Assembly: GCA_036278635.1 (NCBI GenBank)
Contig: DASUKQ010000136.1
Location: 1 to 25,102 of the forward strand
Direction of reading: 5' to 3'
From: 66-474 sp036278635
Lineage (GTDB): Bacteria; Pseudomonadota; Gammaproteobacteria; Xanthomonadales; Rhodanobacteraceae
Length of the DNA: 25,102 nucleotides
Below, piece by piece: positions 1 through 6,965 of the stretch. The notes beneath the pieces were generated by a model. That model was given only the letters and a program-made list of their open reading frames with translations. It was not told where the DNA came from and ran no database searches. Made by a program: the position numbers and the translations under genes. How positions within the stretch are numbered: the first letter of the stretch is position 1; each line of letters opens with the position of its first letter.

Positions 1-1440
1 CACAGCGAGCAAACACGCCCCGGCACAAAATCCGATGACCTCGCGACGACGCTCTTCACGTCGCGCGCTCGATACGATCATGCTGAAGGCGCCCAGCACC
101 GGGAAATCGCCGGACTCGCGCAGACCCTTCAGGCTGACGAACACCGGCCGGATCAGGTGCATGAAATACGCAAATCCCACGCCAATGACTACCGCCAAGC
201 CGAACACCATCAACAGCAATAGCCCGCGATGGGGACTCGTGGGCAGCAGCGGAGCGATGGGTGGATTGATCACACGGAACTTCAGGTTGTTGCCACTTTG
301 CGTCGCGTCCTGCGAAAGCTGCGCCGTGTTCAGGCGCGCTACCAGTTCGTCGTACTGCTTTTTGACCACCTCGTAGTTGCGCGTCAGTTGCTGCAAGCGG
401 GTCTGTACATCGGCGATCTTGTCGGCCTTGGCGTGGAGATCGTCGATACGCGCTTTCTCGGCGGCGATCTGCGCGGCTAGCCCCCGCGCAATGCTCCGGC
501 CGGGCGCGTCGCCCGCTCCGGCAAATGAGGTGCTCTCGGGATGCTTCAGCAGCGCAGCACGTCGGCCCTGAAGGTCCTTGATCATGCGCCGGGTCGTTAC
601 GACATCCGGATACTGATCGGTGTAGCGCAGCAGAAGCTTGCCCAACTGCTCCTGGTACGCCGCGATCTGGCGATCGACATCCTGGACTCGCGGATCCATG
701 CGCGCCACAGCCGAACCGCCGCTGCTCGCGACCACCAGGTTGTACTGGGCCTGCAGGTTTTGCAGCTTGTTTTCTTCGTCCTGCAATTGCGCGTAGTAGC
801 TTCCGCCGCCACCGCCGAGGATGTAGGCAGCATTGTTCTTCTTGAAATCCGAGATTTCCCGGTCCTGCTGGTTCAGGCGCTTGCTGTATTCCTGAACCTG
901 TTGCTGCAGGAAATCCTGAGCCTGCGCAGTGGATGCACTGTTGGCGCCTGCCGTCTTGTTCATCAGTATCGTCAGGAAGCCCTGGACAACCTTCTTCGCC
1001 ATTTGGCGATCCGGATCGCTGTAGCTGATGTTATAGAGATCCGCGGTGCCGGCGTTGCGGATTTGGACGGAACTGCCCAGCCGCGCCAGCAGATCCTCCT
1101 TGTCCGCCGGAGTGGTGGCGCGTACCGACAATCCCGTCTTGTCTGCAACCTCCTCGAGGTTGGGTCGCGAGAGCAGCGTATGGGTAACCACCTCCAGGCG
1201 AGCCCGAGGGTTCGGCTGCACCGTAATCCCGTGCAGCAACGGATTCGTCAGCGCCTCCGTATCTGCATAGACCTGCGCTGTCGCTTCATACTGGTTCGGC
1301 AGGCTGAACACCAACAAGGCGCCCACGATCATCACGCACCATGCGACGACCAAGGCATGCCAGCGATAGCGCCAGGCGGCGCGCACCTCCAGCAGAACTA
1401 TTTGATACAGCTCGTGCAAATCGATCGATGGCTTCTGCAT
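1..1440 (-). CDS. Exopolysaccharide chain-length determinant (Wzz/GNVR type, XrtA/PEP-CTERM-associated), partial at 3' end
   Basis: An open frame of 480 codons runs from ATG 1440 to the left edge without a stop, so the C-terminus is missing. The protein is an inner-membrane polysaccharide co-polymerase that sets chain length during Wzy-type export. It has a first membrane helix at about residues 28-47, a long periplasmic region with Gln/Glu/Lys-rich coiled coil (about 180-380), the GNVR-like segment ending in ELVARLNTAQLS, a Pro-rich INPPIAPLLP stretch and a second membrane helix at about 402-425. An AGGGAAAA ribosome binding site sits just before the ATG. It is the third gene of the operon, 51 bp after the export lipoprotein. 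The order transferase, exporter, chain-length protein is that of known XrtA-type loci; a tyrosine kinase gene would be expected next, outside the window. The family is clear; the XrtA assignment is inferred from gene order and the sugar transferase type. Confidence 0.9.
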   Translation of the reverse strand, partial: MQKPSIDLHELYQIVLLEVRAAWRYRWHALVVAWCVMIVGALLVFSLPNQYEATAQVYADTEALTNPLLHGITVQPNPRARLEVVTHTLLSRPNLEEVADKTGLSVRATTPADKEDLLARLGSSVQIRNAGTADLYNISYSDPDRQMAKKVVQGFLTILMNKTAGANSASTAQAQDFLQQQVQEYSKRLNQQDREISDFKKNNAAYILGGGGGSYYAQLQDEENKLQNLQAQYNLVVASSGGSAVARMDPRVQDVDRQIAAYQEQLGKLLLRYTDQYPDVVTTRRMIKDLQGRRAALLKHPESTSFAGAGDAPGRSIARGLAAQIAAEKARIDDLHAKADKIADVQTRLQQLTRNYEVVKKQYDELVARLNTAQLSQDATQSGNNLKFRVINPPIAPLLPTSPHRGLLLLMVFGLAVVIGVGFAYFMHLIRPVFVSLKGLRESGDFPVLGAFSMIVSSARREERRREVIGFCAGACLLAV

Positions 1441-1491
1441 GGTTTTCCCTGCCCCTGTGTCGGCGTTGCTGCCCAGGCAACCAGGCCGGCG

Positions 1492-2115
1492 TCAGAACAA
1501 TGATTGCGGAATGATCAGGATGTCGCCCGGCCGCATCGCCACGTTGTCCTTGATCGACCCGTTCATCAGGTCTTCGAGCCGAACCGGAATGGTCTTTTCC
1601 GAGCCGTTCGGCAGGTGGCGGACGATCTTGGCGCTATTGCCCGCGGCGAATTTGGTCAGGCCGCCAACGTCGATCATCACGTCGAGCAAGGTCATGCCGC
1701 TTCGGTAGGTCAGCGCCATGGGCTTCGCCGCCTGCCCAACCACGCGCACCTGCTGGCTGTAGGTGCCCACGAAACTCTTGACGATCACGGTGACGATCGG
1801 AGAACGGATGTATTGACCCAGATCCTTCTGGAGGTCGGAAGCCAACTGGTCCGGGGTCTTGCCGGCAGCCTGGATGGACTGCACCAGCGGGATCGAAATG
1901 CGCCCGTCCGGACGCACCGGCACCGTGGTGGAAAGGTTCGGGTTGTCGCGCACATAGATCTCGAGCTGGTCACCCGGACCGATGATGTAGCGCTCGGGGG
2001 CCTGAGCCGCGGTGCCGAGATCCTGCACGGTCGGTGCCGTGCTGCAGGCACCCAGAAGCAGCAATGCCGCGGTCATGATGAGCCACACGATGGGGTTACG
2101 CGGTAGCGGTCTCAC
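1492..2115 (-). CDS. Polysaccharide export outer-membrane lipoprotein (Wza-like, Poly_export plus SLBB)
   Basis: This 207-aa protein starts at GTG 2115, supported by a strong AAGGAGAG site 6-7 bp upstream. Its signal peptide ends in the lipobox LLGAC with Cys24 as lipidation site. The Poly_export domain begins at ERYIIGPGDQLEIYV (about residue 42) and includes RPDGRISIPLV; an SLBB-like region follows (VVGQAAKPMALTYRSGMTLLDVMIDVGGL), and the protein ends in RPGDILIIPQSLF. Family knowledge: such proteins form the outer-membrane channel for capsule or exopolysaccharide. At 207 residues it is shorter than Wza (about 380) and matches the short exporter of XrtA/PEP-CTERM-type loci. It lies 16 bp downstream of the sugar transferase gene and 51 bp before the chain-length gene, so all three are probably co-transcribed. 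Confidence 0.93.
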   Translation of the reverse strand: MRPLPRNPIVWLIMTAALLLLGACSTAPTVQDLGTAAQAPERYIIGPGDQLEIYVRDNPNLSTTVPVRPDGRISIPLVQSIQAAGKTPDQLASDLQKDLGQYIRSPIVTVIVKSFVGTYSQQVRVVGQAAKPMALTYRSGMTLLDVMIDVGGLTKFAAGNSAKIVRHLPNGSEKTIPVRLEDLMNGSIKDNVAMRPGDILIIPQSLF

Positions 2116-2131
2116 TTGGTTCTCTCCTTTT

Positions 2132-3532
2132 TCAGCGGGCGCCGCGGCCGAACAACACGACTTCGACGGTTTGGACCAGGATGGCCAGGTCGAACACGAA
2201 GTTGTGGTTTTTCACGTAGAACAGGTCGAACTTGAGTTTTTCCTCGGCATCTTCCAGCGAGGAACCGTACGGATAGCGCAATTGCGCCCAGCCGGTCAGT
2301 CCGGGTTTCACACAATGCCGCAACGGGTAGTAGCGGATCCGGCTGTTGAAGTCGTCCACGAACTGGGGACGCTCCGGGCGCGGGCCGATGATGCTCATGT
2401 CGCCACGCAGCACATTCCACAACTGCGGCAACTCGTCGAGTCGCGTCTTGCGAATGAACCAGCCAACCCGCGTCACACGATCGTCGTTCCTGGTCGCCCA
2501 GCGTGGCACACCGTCGCGCTCTGCGTCGATGCGCATGCTGCGGTACTTGATCACGGAGAACGTCCGGCCGTTCTCGCCGATGCGCTCCTGGTAGTACAGG
2601 ATCGGTGCACCTGGACCGGATTCCATACGGATTGCCAGCGCTGTAAGAAGCATCAATGGCCAGGACAGGGCCAGCACCAGCAAAGCCATGGCCACATCGA
2701 AGGCGCGCTTGACGGTGCGACGTACGGGTGAGGTATTGAAGCCGTTGGAAAACACCAGCCAGGAGGGATTGGTGAGATCCATCTTGATCGTGCCGGCCTC
2801 GCGCTCCACGAAATCCGCCAGCTCCGTGACCGCCATGCCGCGTTGCTTGCACTCGAGCAGGGCTTCGACGGGGAGCGTGCCGCGGCGGTCGTCGGGGCCG
2901 ACTACGATTTCGTCCACGCCCAGCCGGACCAGCCACGGGCACAGCGGGCGGTCGGGAAACTGCAGCGAGGCACTGGGTACACTGACGGGGTCGTTGCCCA
3001 CCGGCACGTAGCCCACGATCTTGAATCCGCGCTGGTCGGTCCTGCGCCGCATCTTGCGGACCACGGCTGCGACGCGCTCACCGGCGCCGAGCATGATCAC
3101 GCGGCGCTTGAACAAGTCGGCGTCGACGAACGTGAGGAACAGCATCCGCCACAAAGCCACCACGAGGTAACCGAACACCAGCGCGATGGACAGCACGCCA
3201 CGTCCCACGTACGCGTCAGGATAGGCGTAGTACAGCACGGTGAGCACGACGCCGCCCAGCACGAACGCGACGCCTTGGCGGCTGAGTCGCCCCAACCAGC
3301 CGGCGCGCAAGTGGACCTGGTACAGGCCCAGCGCCGCCATTGCGGCGATCACGACGCCAGCCACCAGCGGCGCGCGCCAGCGCAACATTTGGCTGAAGGC
3401 AAGCTGGGCGTCGGCGTCGCCCCAATAGCGCAGCATCACAGCGGCGTACACGCCGCTGGTCAACATTCCGAACTCCACCGATACCAACAACAGCTGCCAG
3501 TGCAGTGCTCTTTGTCGGAACAATCGATACAC
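2132..3532 (-). CDS. Undecaprenyl-phosphate sugar-1-phosphate transferase (EpsB/WcaJ type, XrtA-associated)
   Basis: This is the initiating glycosyltransferase that loads the first sugar phosphate onto undecaprenyl phosphate at the inner membrane. I chose GTG 3532 (466 aa) because GGAAGGGAG lies 7-8 bp upstream and the protein then begins directly before the first membrane helix; the open frame extends further upstream to 3775, but that stretch crosses the promoter. N-terminal membrane helices cover about residues 11-135, a Rossmann-like CoA-binding domain starts at RRVIMLGAGER (about 143), and the bacterial sugar transferase domain spans about 272-460 with KRAFDV, TRLDELPQLWNV (363-374), IGPRPERP (382-389) and PGLTGWAQ (410-417). 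All hallmark motifs are intact. The donor sugar cannot be read from sequence. It is the first gene of the operon. Confidence 0.93.
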   Translation of the reverse strand: MYRLFRQRALHWQLLLVSVEFGMLTSGVYAAVMLRYWGDADAQLAFSQMLRWRAPLVAGVVIAAMAALGLYQVHLRAGWLGRLSRQGVAFVLGGVVLTVLYYAYPDAYVGRGVLSIALVFGYLVVALWRMLFLTFVDADLFKRRVIMLGAGERVAAVVRKMRRRTDQRGFKIVGYVPVGNDPVSVPSASLQFPDRPLCPWLVRLGVDEIVVGPDDRRGTLPVEALLECKQRGMAVTELADFVEREAGTIKMDLTNPSWLVFSNGFNTSPVRRTVKRAFDVAMALLVLALSWPLMLLTALAIRMESGPGAPILYYQERIGENGRTFSVIKYRSMRIDAERDGVPRWATRNDDRVTRVGWFIRKTRLDELPQLWNVLRGDMSIIGPRPERPQFVDDFNSRIRYYPLRHCVKPGLTGWAQLRYPYGSSLEDAEEKLKFDLFYVKNHNFVFDLAILVQTVEVVLFGRGAR

Positions 3533-3599
3533 GTCGATGCTCCCTTCCTTGTTGTGTGCCCTGCGTTCGGTGGTCAGCCCGGTCGCGAGTGGGACGGTT

Positions 3600-3627
3600 T
3601 TTATACCACAAATGTGACGTGGATCAA
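3600..3627 (-). promoter_or_regulatory. Sigma-70-type promoter of the exopolysaccharide operon
   Basis: Read on the minus strand there is a -35 box TTGATC (3622-3627), a 16-bp spacer and a -10 box TATAAA (3600-3605). Transcription would start near 3592, giving a leader of about 60 nt before GTG 3532. No other comparably good promoter is seen before this operon. Start not demonstrated. Confidence 0.6.
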
Positions 3628-3628
3628 G
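3613..3628. promoter_or_regulatory. Clp/CRP-like site overlapping the -35 box
   Basis: TGTGA-N6-TCAAG matches the first half of the CRP/Clp consensus TGTGA-N6-TCACA fully and the second half in three of five bases. It covers the -35 box and part of the spacer. Clp is known to control exopolysaccharide promoters in Xanthomonas. Whether Clp binds here is inference. Confidence 0.3.
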
Positions 3629-3749
3629 TTTCTGCCTGAACGTCAGCAAAAGGCAGGTGCAAGAAGCGTGCCCCGGATGCCGCGTTGGCGCGCATCTTTT
3701 CGGATGCCGTTCCATGTATCTTGTCGGCTTTCCACGACGCCCCCGGACC

Positions 3750-5582
3750 ATGTGCGGAATCGTTGCCGGCTGCACCCAGCGTGATGTCGTCCCGATCCTG
3801 CTCGCCGGCTTGCACGCGCTCGAATACCGCGGCTACGACTCGGCCGGTCTCGCGGTGGTGGAAGAGCGCCGGCTGACCCGACTGCGAACCCCGGGCAAGG
3901 TCGCCGCCCTCGATGCGCTGTGGCAGGCCTCACCCACACACGGGCGCACCGGCATCGCGCACACCCGTTGGGCCACCCATGGTGTGCCCAACGAGGCCAA
4001 TGCCCACCCGCACGTCTCGCGCGACACCGTGGCCGTGGTGCACAACGGAATCATCGAGAATCATGCGGAGCTTCGGGCCGAGTTGTCCGAGGCGGGCTAC
4101 GCGTTCACCTCGGAAACCGACACCGAAGTCATCGCGCACCTGGTGCACAAGCTGGTCGCCGGGGGCAAGGCGCTGCGGGAGGCCGTGTTCGAGGCGACCC
4201 GTCGCCTGCGCGGCGCCTACGCCATCGCGGTGGTCCATGCAGATATGCCCGGCCACGTGGTGGGCGCGCGGCGCGGCAGTCCCCTGTGCGTCGGCGTCGG
4301 CATCGGCGAGCACTTCCTGGGGTCGGACGTCCAGGCGCTGATCCAGGTGACCAATCGGATCGTCTATCTGGACGAGGGCGACACCGTCGAAATCACCGCC
4401 GATTCACTGTCGATCCAGGACACGGCGGGCCGCCCGGTGATCCGCAGGGTGCGCGAAAGCGACCTGTCGCTGGACGCCGTCGAGCGCGGCGAATTCCGCC
4501 ATTACATGCTCAAGGAAATCTTCGAGCAGCCGACCGCCGTCGCCAACACCCTCGAAGGCCGGATCGCCGATGGGCACGTGCTGCCGAACATTTTCGGGGT
4601 CGGCGCAGGCGAGCTGTTGCAGCGGGTCCGGCACGTGCACATTGTGGCCTGCGGCACCAGCTTCCATGCCGGGATGGTCGCGCGCTATTGGCTCGAGGGC
4701 ATCGCAGGGATCCCCTGCACCGTGGAAGTCGCGAGCGAATACCGCTACCGGCATGTGGTGGTGATGCCGGATACCTTGTTCCTGGCCATTTCCCAATCCG
4801 GCGAAACCGCGGACACGCTGGCGGCGCTGCGCGATGGCCGGGCGCGCGGCTATCTTGGCTCGTTCGCGGTCTGCAACGTGCCCGAATCGAGTCTGGTGCG
4901 CGAATCCGACCTGGCACTGATGACCCGCGCGGGCCCCGAAATCGGCGTGGCATCGACCAAGGCGTTCACCACCCAGCTCAGCGCGCTGGCCCTGCTGGTG
5001 CTGGAACTCGCACGGATCCAGGGGATTGCAGAGGACAAGTTCGCCGAACTGGTCGCCGAGATCGAGAGCTTGCCGCGCAAACTGGCCGATGCGCTGAAAC
5101 TCGACCCAATGGTCGCGAAGCTCGCCGAGGCGTTCGTCGACAAGCATCATGCGCTGTTCCTCGGGCGCGGCGCGAACTACCCGGTCGCGATGGAGGGTGC
5201 GCTCAAGCTCAAGGAGATTTCCTACATCCACGCCGAAGCGTATCCCGCCGGCGAACTCAAGCACGGTCCGCTGGCGCTCGTGGACGAGGACATGCCGATC
5301 ATTGCGATCGCGCCCAACAACCAGTTGCTCGAGAAGCTGAAATCGAACCTCGAGGAAGTGCGCGCGCGCGGTGGGCAGTTGTACGTATTCGCCGATGCCG
5401 GCGCCGACGTTTCACTGAATGGCAGTCGCGGAACGCTGGTGAGCGTGGACGCCGGCGGCAATTTCATCGCCCCGGCCGTACTCACGGTGCCGCTGCAATT
5501 GCTCGCCTACCACGTCGCCGTGCTGCGCGGCACCGACGTGGACCAGCCGCGCAACCTCGCCAAATCCGTCACCGTCGAGTAG
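3750..5582 (+). CDS. glmS: Glutamine--fructose-6-phosphate aminotransferase (isomerizing)
   Basis: GlmS converts fructose-6-phosphate and glutamine into glucosamine-6-phosphate in the cytoplasm, the entry into UDP-GlcNAc for peptidoglycan, LPS and exopolysaccharide. The start is fixed by MCGIVAG, since Cys2 becomes the N-terminal nucleophile of the glutaminase; the length of 610 aa is standard. Visible motifs are ALEYRGYDSAG (23-33), HTRWATHG (71-78), VVHNGIIEN (97-104), the first SIS domain with VACGTSFHAG (299-308), SQSGET (348-353) and STKAFTTQ (402-409), then the second SIS domain and the usual end NLAKSVTVE. No Shine-Dalgarno sequence is evident before ATG 3750. No glmU is adjacent, unlike in many proteobacteria. 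It is divergent from the exopolysaccharide operon. A diverged copy of its last 11 codons lies 91 bp downstream. Confidence 0.97.
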   Translation: MCGIVAGCTQRDVVPILLAGLHALEYRGYDSAGLAVVEERRLTRLRTPGKVAALDALWQASPTHGRTGIAHTRWATHGVPNEANAHPHVSRDTVAVVHNGIIENHAELRAELSEAGYAFTSETDTEVIAHLVHKLVAGGKALREAVFEATRRLRGAYAIAVVHADMPGHVVGARRGSPLCVGVGIGEHFLGSDVQALIQVTNRIVYLDEGDTVEITADSLSIQDTAGRPVIRRVRESDLSLDAVERGEFRHYMLKEIFEQPTAVANTLEGRIADGHVLPNIFGVGAGELLQRVRHVHIVACGTSFHAGMVARYWLEGIAGIPCTVEVASEYRYRHVVVMPDTLFLAISQSGETADTLAALRDGRARGYLGSFAVCNVPESSLVRESDLALMTRAGPEIGVASTKAFTTQLSALALLVLELARIQGIAEDKFAELVAEIESLPRKLADALKLDPMVAKLAEAFVDKHHALFLGRGANYPVAMEGALKLKEISYIHAEAYPAGELKHGPLALVDEDMPIIAIAPNNQLLEKLKSNLEEVRARGGQLYVFADAGADVSLNGSRGTLVSVDAGGNFIAPAVLTVPLQLLAYHVAVLRGTDVDQPRNLAKSVTVE

Positions 5583-5673
5583 GCCGGATCAAGGAGCGCA
5601 GCGACGGATCCGGCAGGTGCCCCCGCGGCCATTCGACATCGCCGGCTCCGCCTTCGGCTTGCGCCGGCCTACG
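5580..5673 (+). repeat. REP/BIME-like repeat pair starting at the glmS stop codon
   Basis: The element begins with TAGGCCGGATC, which includes the glmS stop, and ends with GCGCCGGCCTACG. The first hairpin pairs GCCGGATC (5583-5590) with GATCCGGC (5607-5614). A second GC-rich unit is GCCGGC (5641-5646) with GCCGGC (5663-5668). The TAGGCCGG/CCGGCCTA boundaries resemble the repeat at 13379-13484, so they are one dispersed family. It may fold in the mRNA 3' end. Confidence 0.7.
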
Positions 5674-5706
5674 CGCCACCTGGCGAAATCCGTGACCCTG
5701 GAGTAG
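5674..5706 (+). pseudogene. Relic of a second glmS 3' end (11 codons including stop)
   Basis: The segment reads RHLAKSVTLE-stop, against RNLAKSVTVE-stop at the end of glmS (5550-5582). Of 33 bases, 27 match. Three of the six differences are synonymous third-base changes (CTC/CTG, GCC/GCG, GTC/GTG) and the other three change Asn to His and Val to Leu. That pattern means both copies diverged while coding. It probably remains from allele replacement by recombination with another glmS. No start or upstream coding part is left. Confidence 0.65.
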
Positions 5707-5764
5707 CGACGCGGGACCGTCGATTTTTTTCGATCAAATGAGAGTGATGGCCATCCCTAAAGGT

Positions 5765-5887
5765 CGTCATTCCGGGGTTGCCCGCGCTCTTGACGGGCAG
5801 AACCCGGGATCCATCTCTGGCGTCGACACTTGGAGCCGGATTCCGGGTTCCATCGCCGATCGAGCCGGCGATGGCCCCGGAATGACG
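5765..5887. repeat. MITE-like 123-bp element with perfect 13-bp terminal inverted repeats
   Basis: CGTCATTCCGGGG at 5765-5777 is the exact reverse complement of CCCCGGAATGACG at 5875-5887. Inside are a 9-bp stem CCATCGCCG (5850-5858)/CGGCGATGG (5866-5874) and a shorter stem GCCCG/CGGGC in the left half. It has no coding capacity. Similar ATTCCGGGG...CCCCGGAAT elements are common intergenic repeats in proteobacteria. No target-site duplication was seen. It lies between glmS and the 3' end of the convergent dehydratase gene. Confidence 0.75.
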
Positions 5888-5907
5888 GTCTTCTTGTGGC
5901 CGGTCTG

Positions 5908-6894
5908 CTATTTCGGATGTGATTGAGGCTCGACGTCCGCGAGAAAGGAAATTGCATTCAAGTCCACGTTGCCGCCGGAAAGCACGAGCCCCACCCGCCG
6001 ACCGGCGAAGCGTGCCCGCCGTGACAGCAAGGCGGCCAGTACGGTCGCCGAGGAGGGCTCGACGGTCTGTTTCAGCTCCATCCACAGGAGGCGCATCGCC
6101 GCCAGCGTGGCATCGTCGTCGATGGGGATGACCTCGATGTGATGCTCGCGCAGCATCGCGAAATTGGGTTCGCCGATGGTGGCGCGCAGCCCGTCGCAGA
6201 TCGTCTCCGGGACAACGTCGGTGACACGCCGCCCGCGCTCGAGCGACCGGAACGCATCGTCGGCGCCGGCGGGTTCGGCGCCGACGACGTCCACGGATGG
6301 CGCCAATGCGCGCAACACGATGGCGCAGCCGGAAACCAGTCCGCCGCCGCCAACCGGCACGACCACTGCGTCGAGATCGGGCGCCTGCTGGAGCAGCTCC
6401 AGCGCCGCCGTGCCTTGTCCGGCGACTACCCGCGCATCGGCAAAGGGGTGCACCAGGGTCGCGCCTGTTTCGCGCTGCACCTTCGCGCAGGTTTCCTCGC
6501 GCGCAGCCAGGGTGGGCGCGCAAGGGTGCAGGATGCCTCCGGCACGCTCGATGTTGGCGAGCTTCGCGGCGACCGCGCCCTCCGGCACCACGATGTGCGC
6601 GGGAATGCCACGGGTCGCGGCGGCGAGCGCCAGCGCCGCGCCATGGTTGCCCGAGGAGTGCGTGACCACGCCACGCGCTGCCTCGGCTTCGGACAGCGTC
6701 CAGACCGCGTTGCACGCCCCGCGGAATTTGAAAGCGCCGCCGCGTTGCAGGTGCTCGCATTTGAAAAACATTTTCGCGCCGGTCTGCTCGTCGAGTGCGG
6801 GTGCCGTCAGCACCGGGGTGACGATTGCGTGCGACGCGATCCGCGCCGCGGCAGCGCGGATATCGACCAGCGTCGGGGCCGTGAAGTGATTCAT
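5908..6894 (-). CDS. Fold-type II PLP-dependent serine/threonine dehydratase or racemase
   Basis: The 328-aa product belongs to the threonine dehydratase/serine racemase group of cytoplasmic PLP enzymes. The PLP lysine is Lys56 in GGAFKFRG (52-59), SSGNHG (80-85) binds the substrate carboxylate, the glycine loop is PVGGGGLVSG (180-189) and LSGGNVDL near the end contacts the cofactor. There is no C-terminal ACT domain, so it is not the biosynthetic, isoleucine-regulated IlvA; catabolic threonine dehydratase, serine racemase or threo-3-hydroxyaspartate ammonia-lyase are all possible and cannot be told apart here. I chose ATG 6894 (MNHFTAPTLVDI), which matches the usual family N-terminus; the frame allows 13 further upstream residues. 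No Shine-Dalgarno sequence is visible. The gene is divergent from pepN with 71 bp between the starts. Confidence 0.9.
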   Translation of the reverse strand: MNHFTAPTLVDIRAAAARIASHAIVTPVLTAPALDEQTGAKMFFKCEHLQRGGAFKFRGACNAVWTLSEAEAARGVVTHSSGNHGAALALAAATRGIPAHIVVPEGAVAAKLANIERAGGILHPCAPTLAAREETCAKVQRETGATLVHPFADARVVAGQGTAALELLQQAPDLDAVVVPVGGGGLVSGCAIVLRALAPSVDVVGAEPAGADDAFRSLERGRRVTDVVPETICDGLRATIGEPNFAMLREHHIEVIPIDDDATLAAMRLLWMELKQTVEPSSATVLAALLSRRARFAGRRVGLVLSGGNVDLNAISFLADVEPQSHPK

Positions 6895-6953
6895 GCGCGA
6901 GGGGACAAGGCCGGAAAAGCGGCATTGTCGCACCGTCGGATCGGGCGCCGCTG

Positions 6954-6959
6954 TAAAAT
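6954..6959 (+). promoter_or_regulatory. -10 box (TAAAAT) placed for a leaderless pepN transcript
   Basis: TAAAAT matches the sigma-70 -10 consensus in five of six bases and ends 6 bp before the pepN ATG, so transcription would begin at or next to the start codon. No Shine-Dalgarno sequence lies before that ATG. A well-spaced -35 box is not evident (TTGTCG at 6925 is too far), so the call is tentative. Confidence 0.4.
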
Positions 6960-6965
6960 GGCCCG

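Noticed and set aside
3920..5695. 591-codon frame inside glmS
   Set aside because: Same strand, shifted frame of an intact glmS; Arg-rich composition and no recognisable domain.
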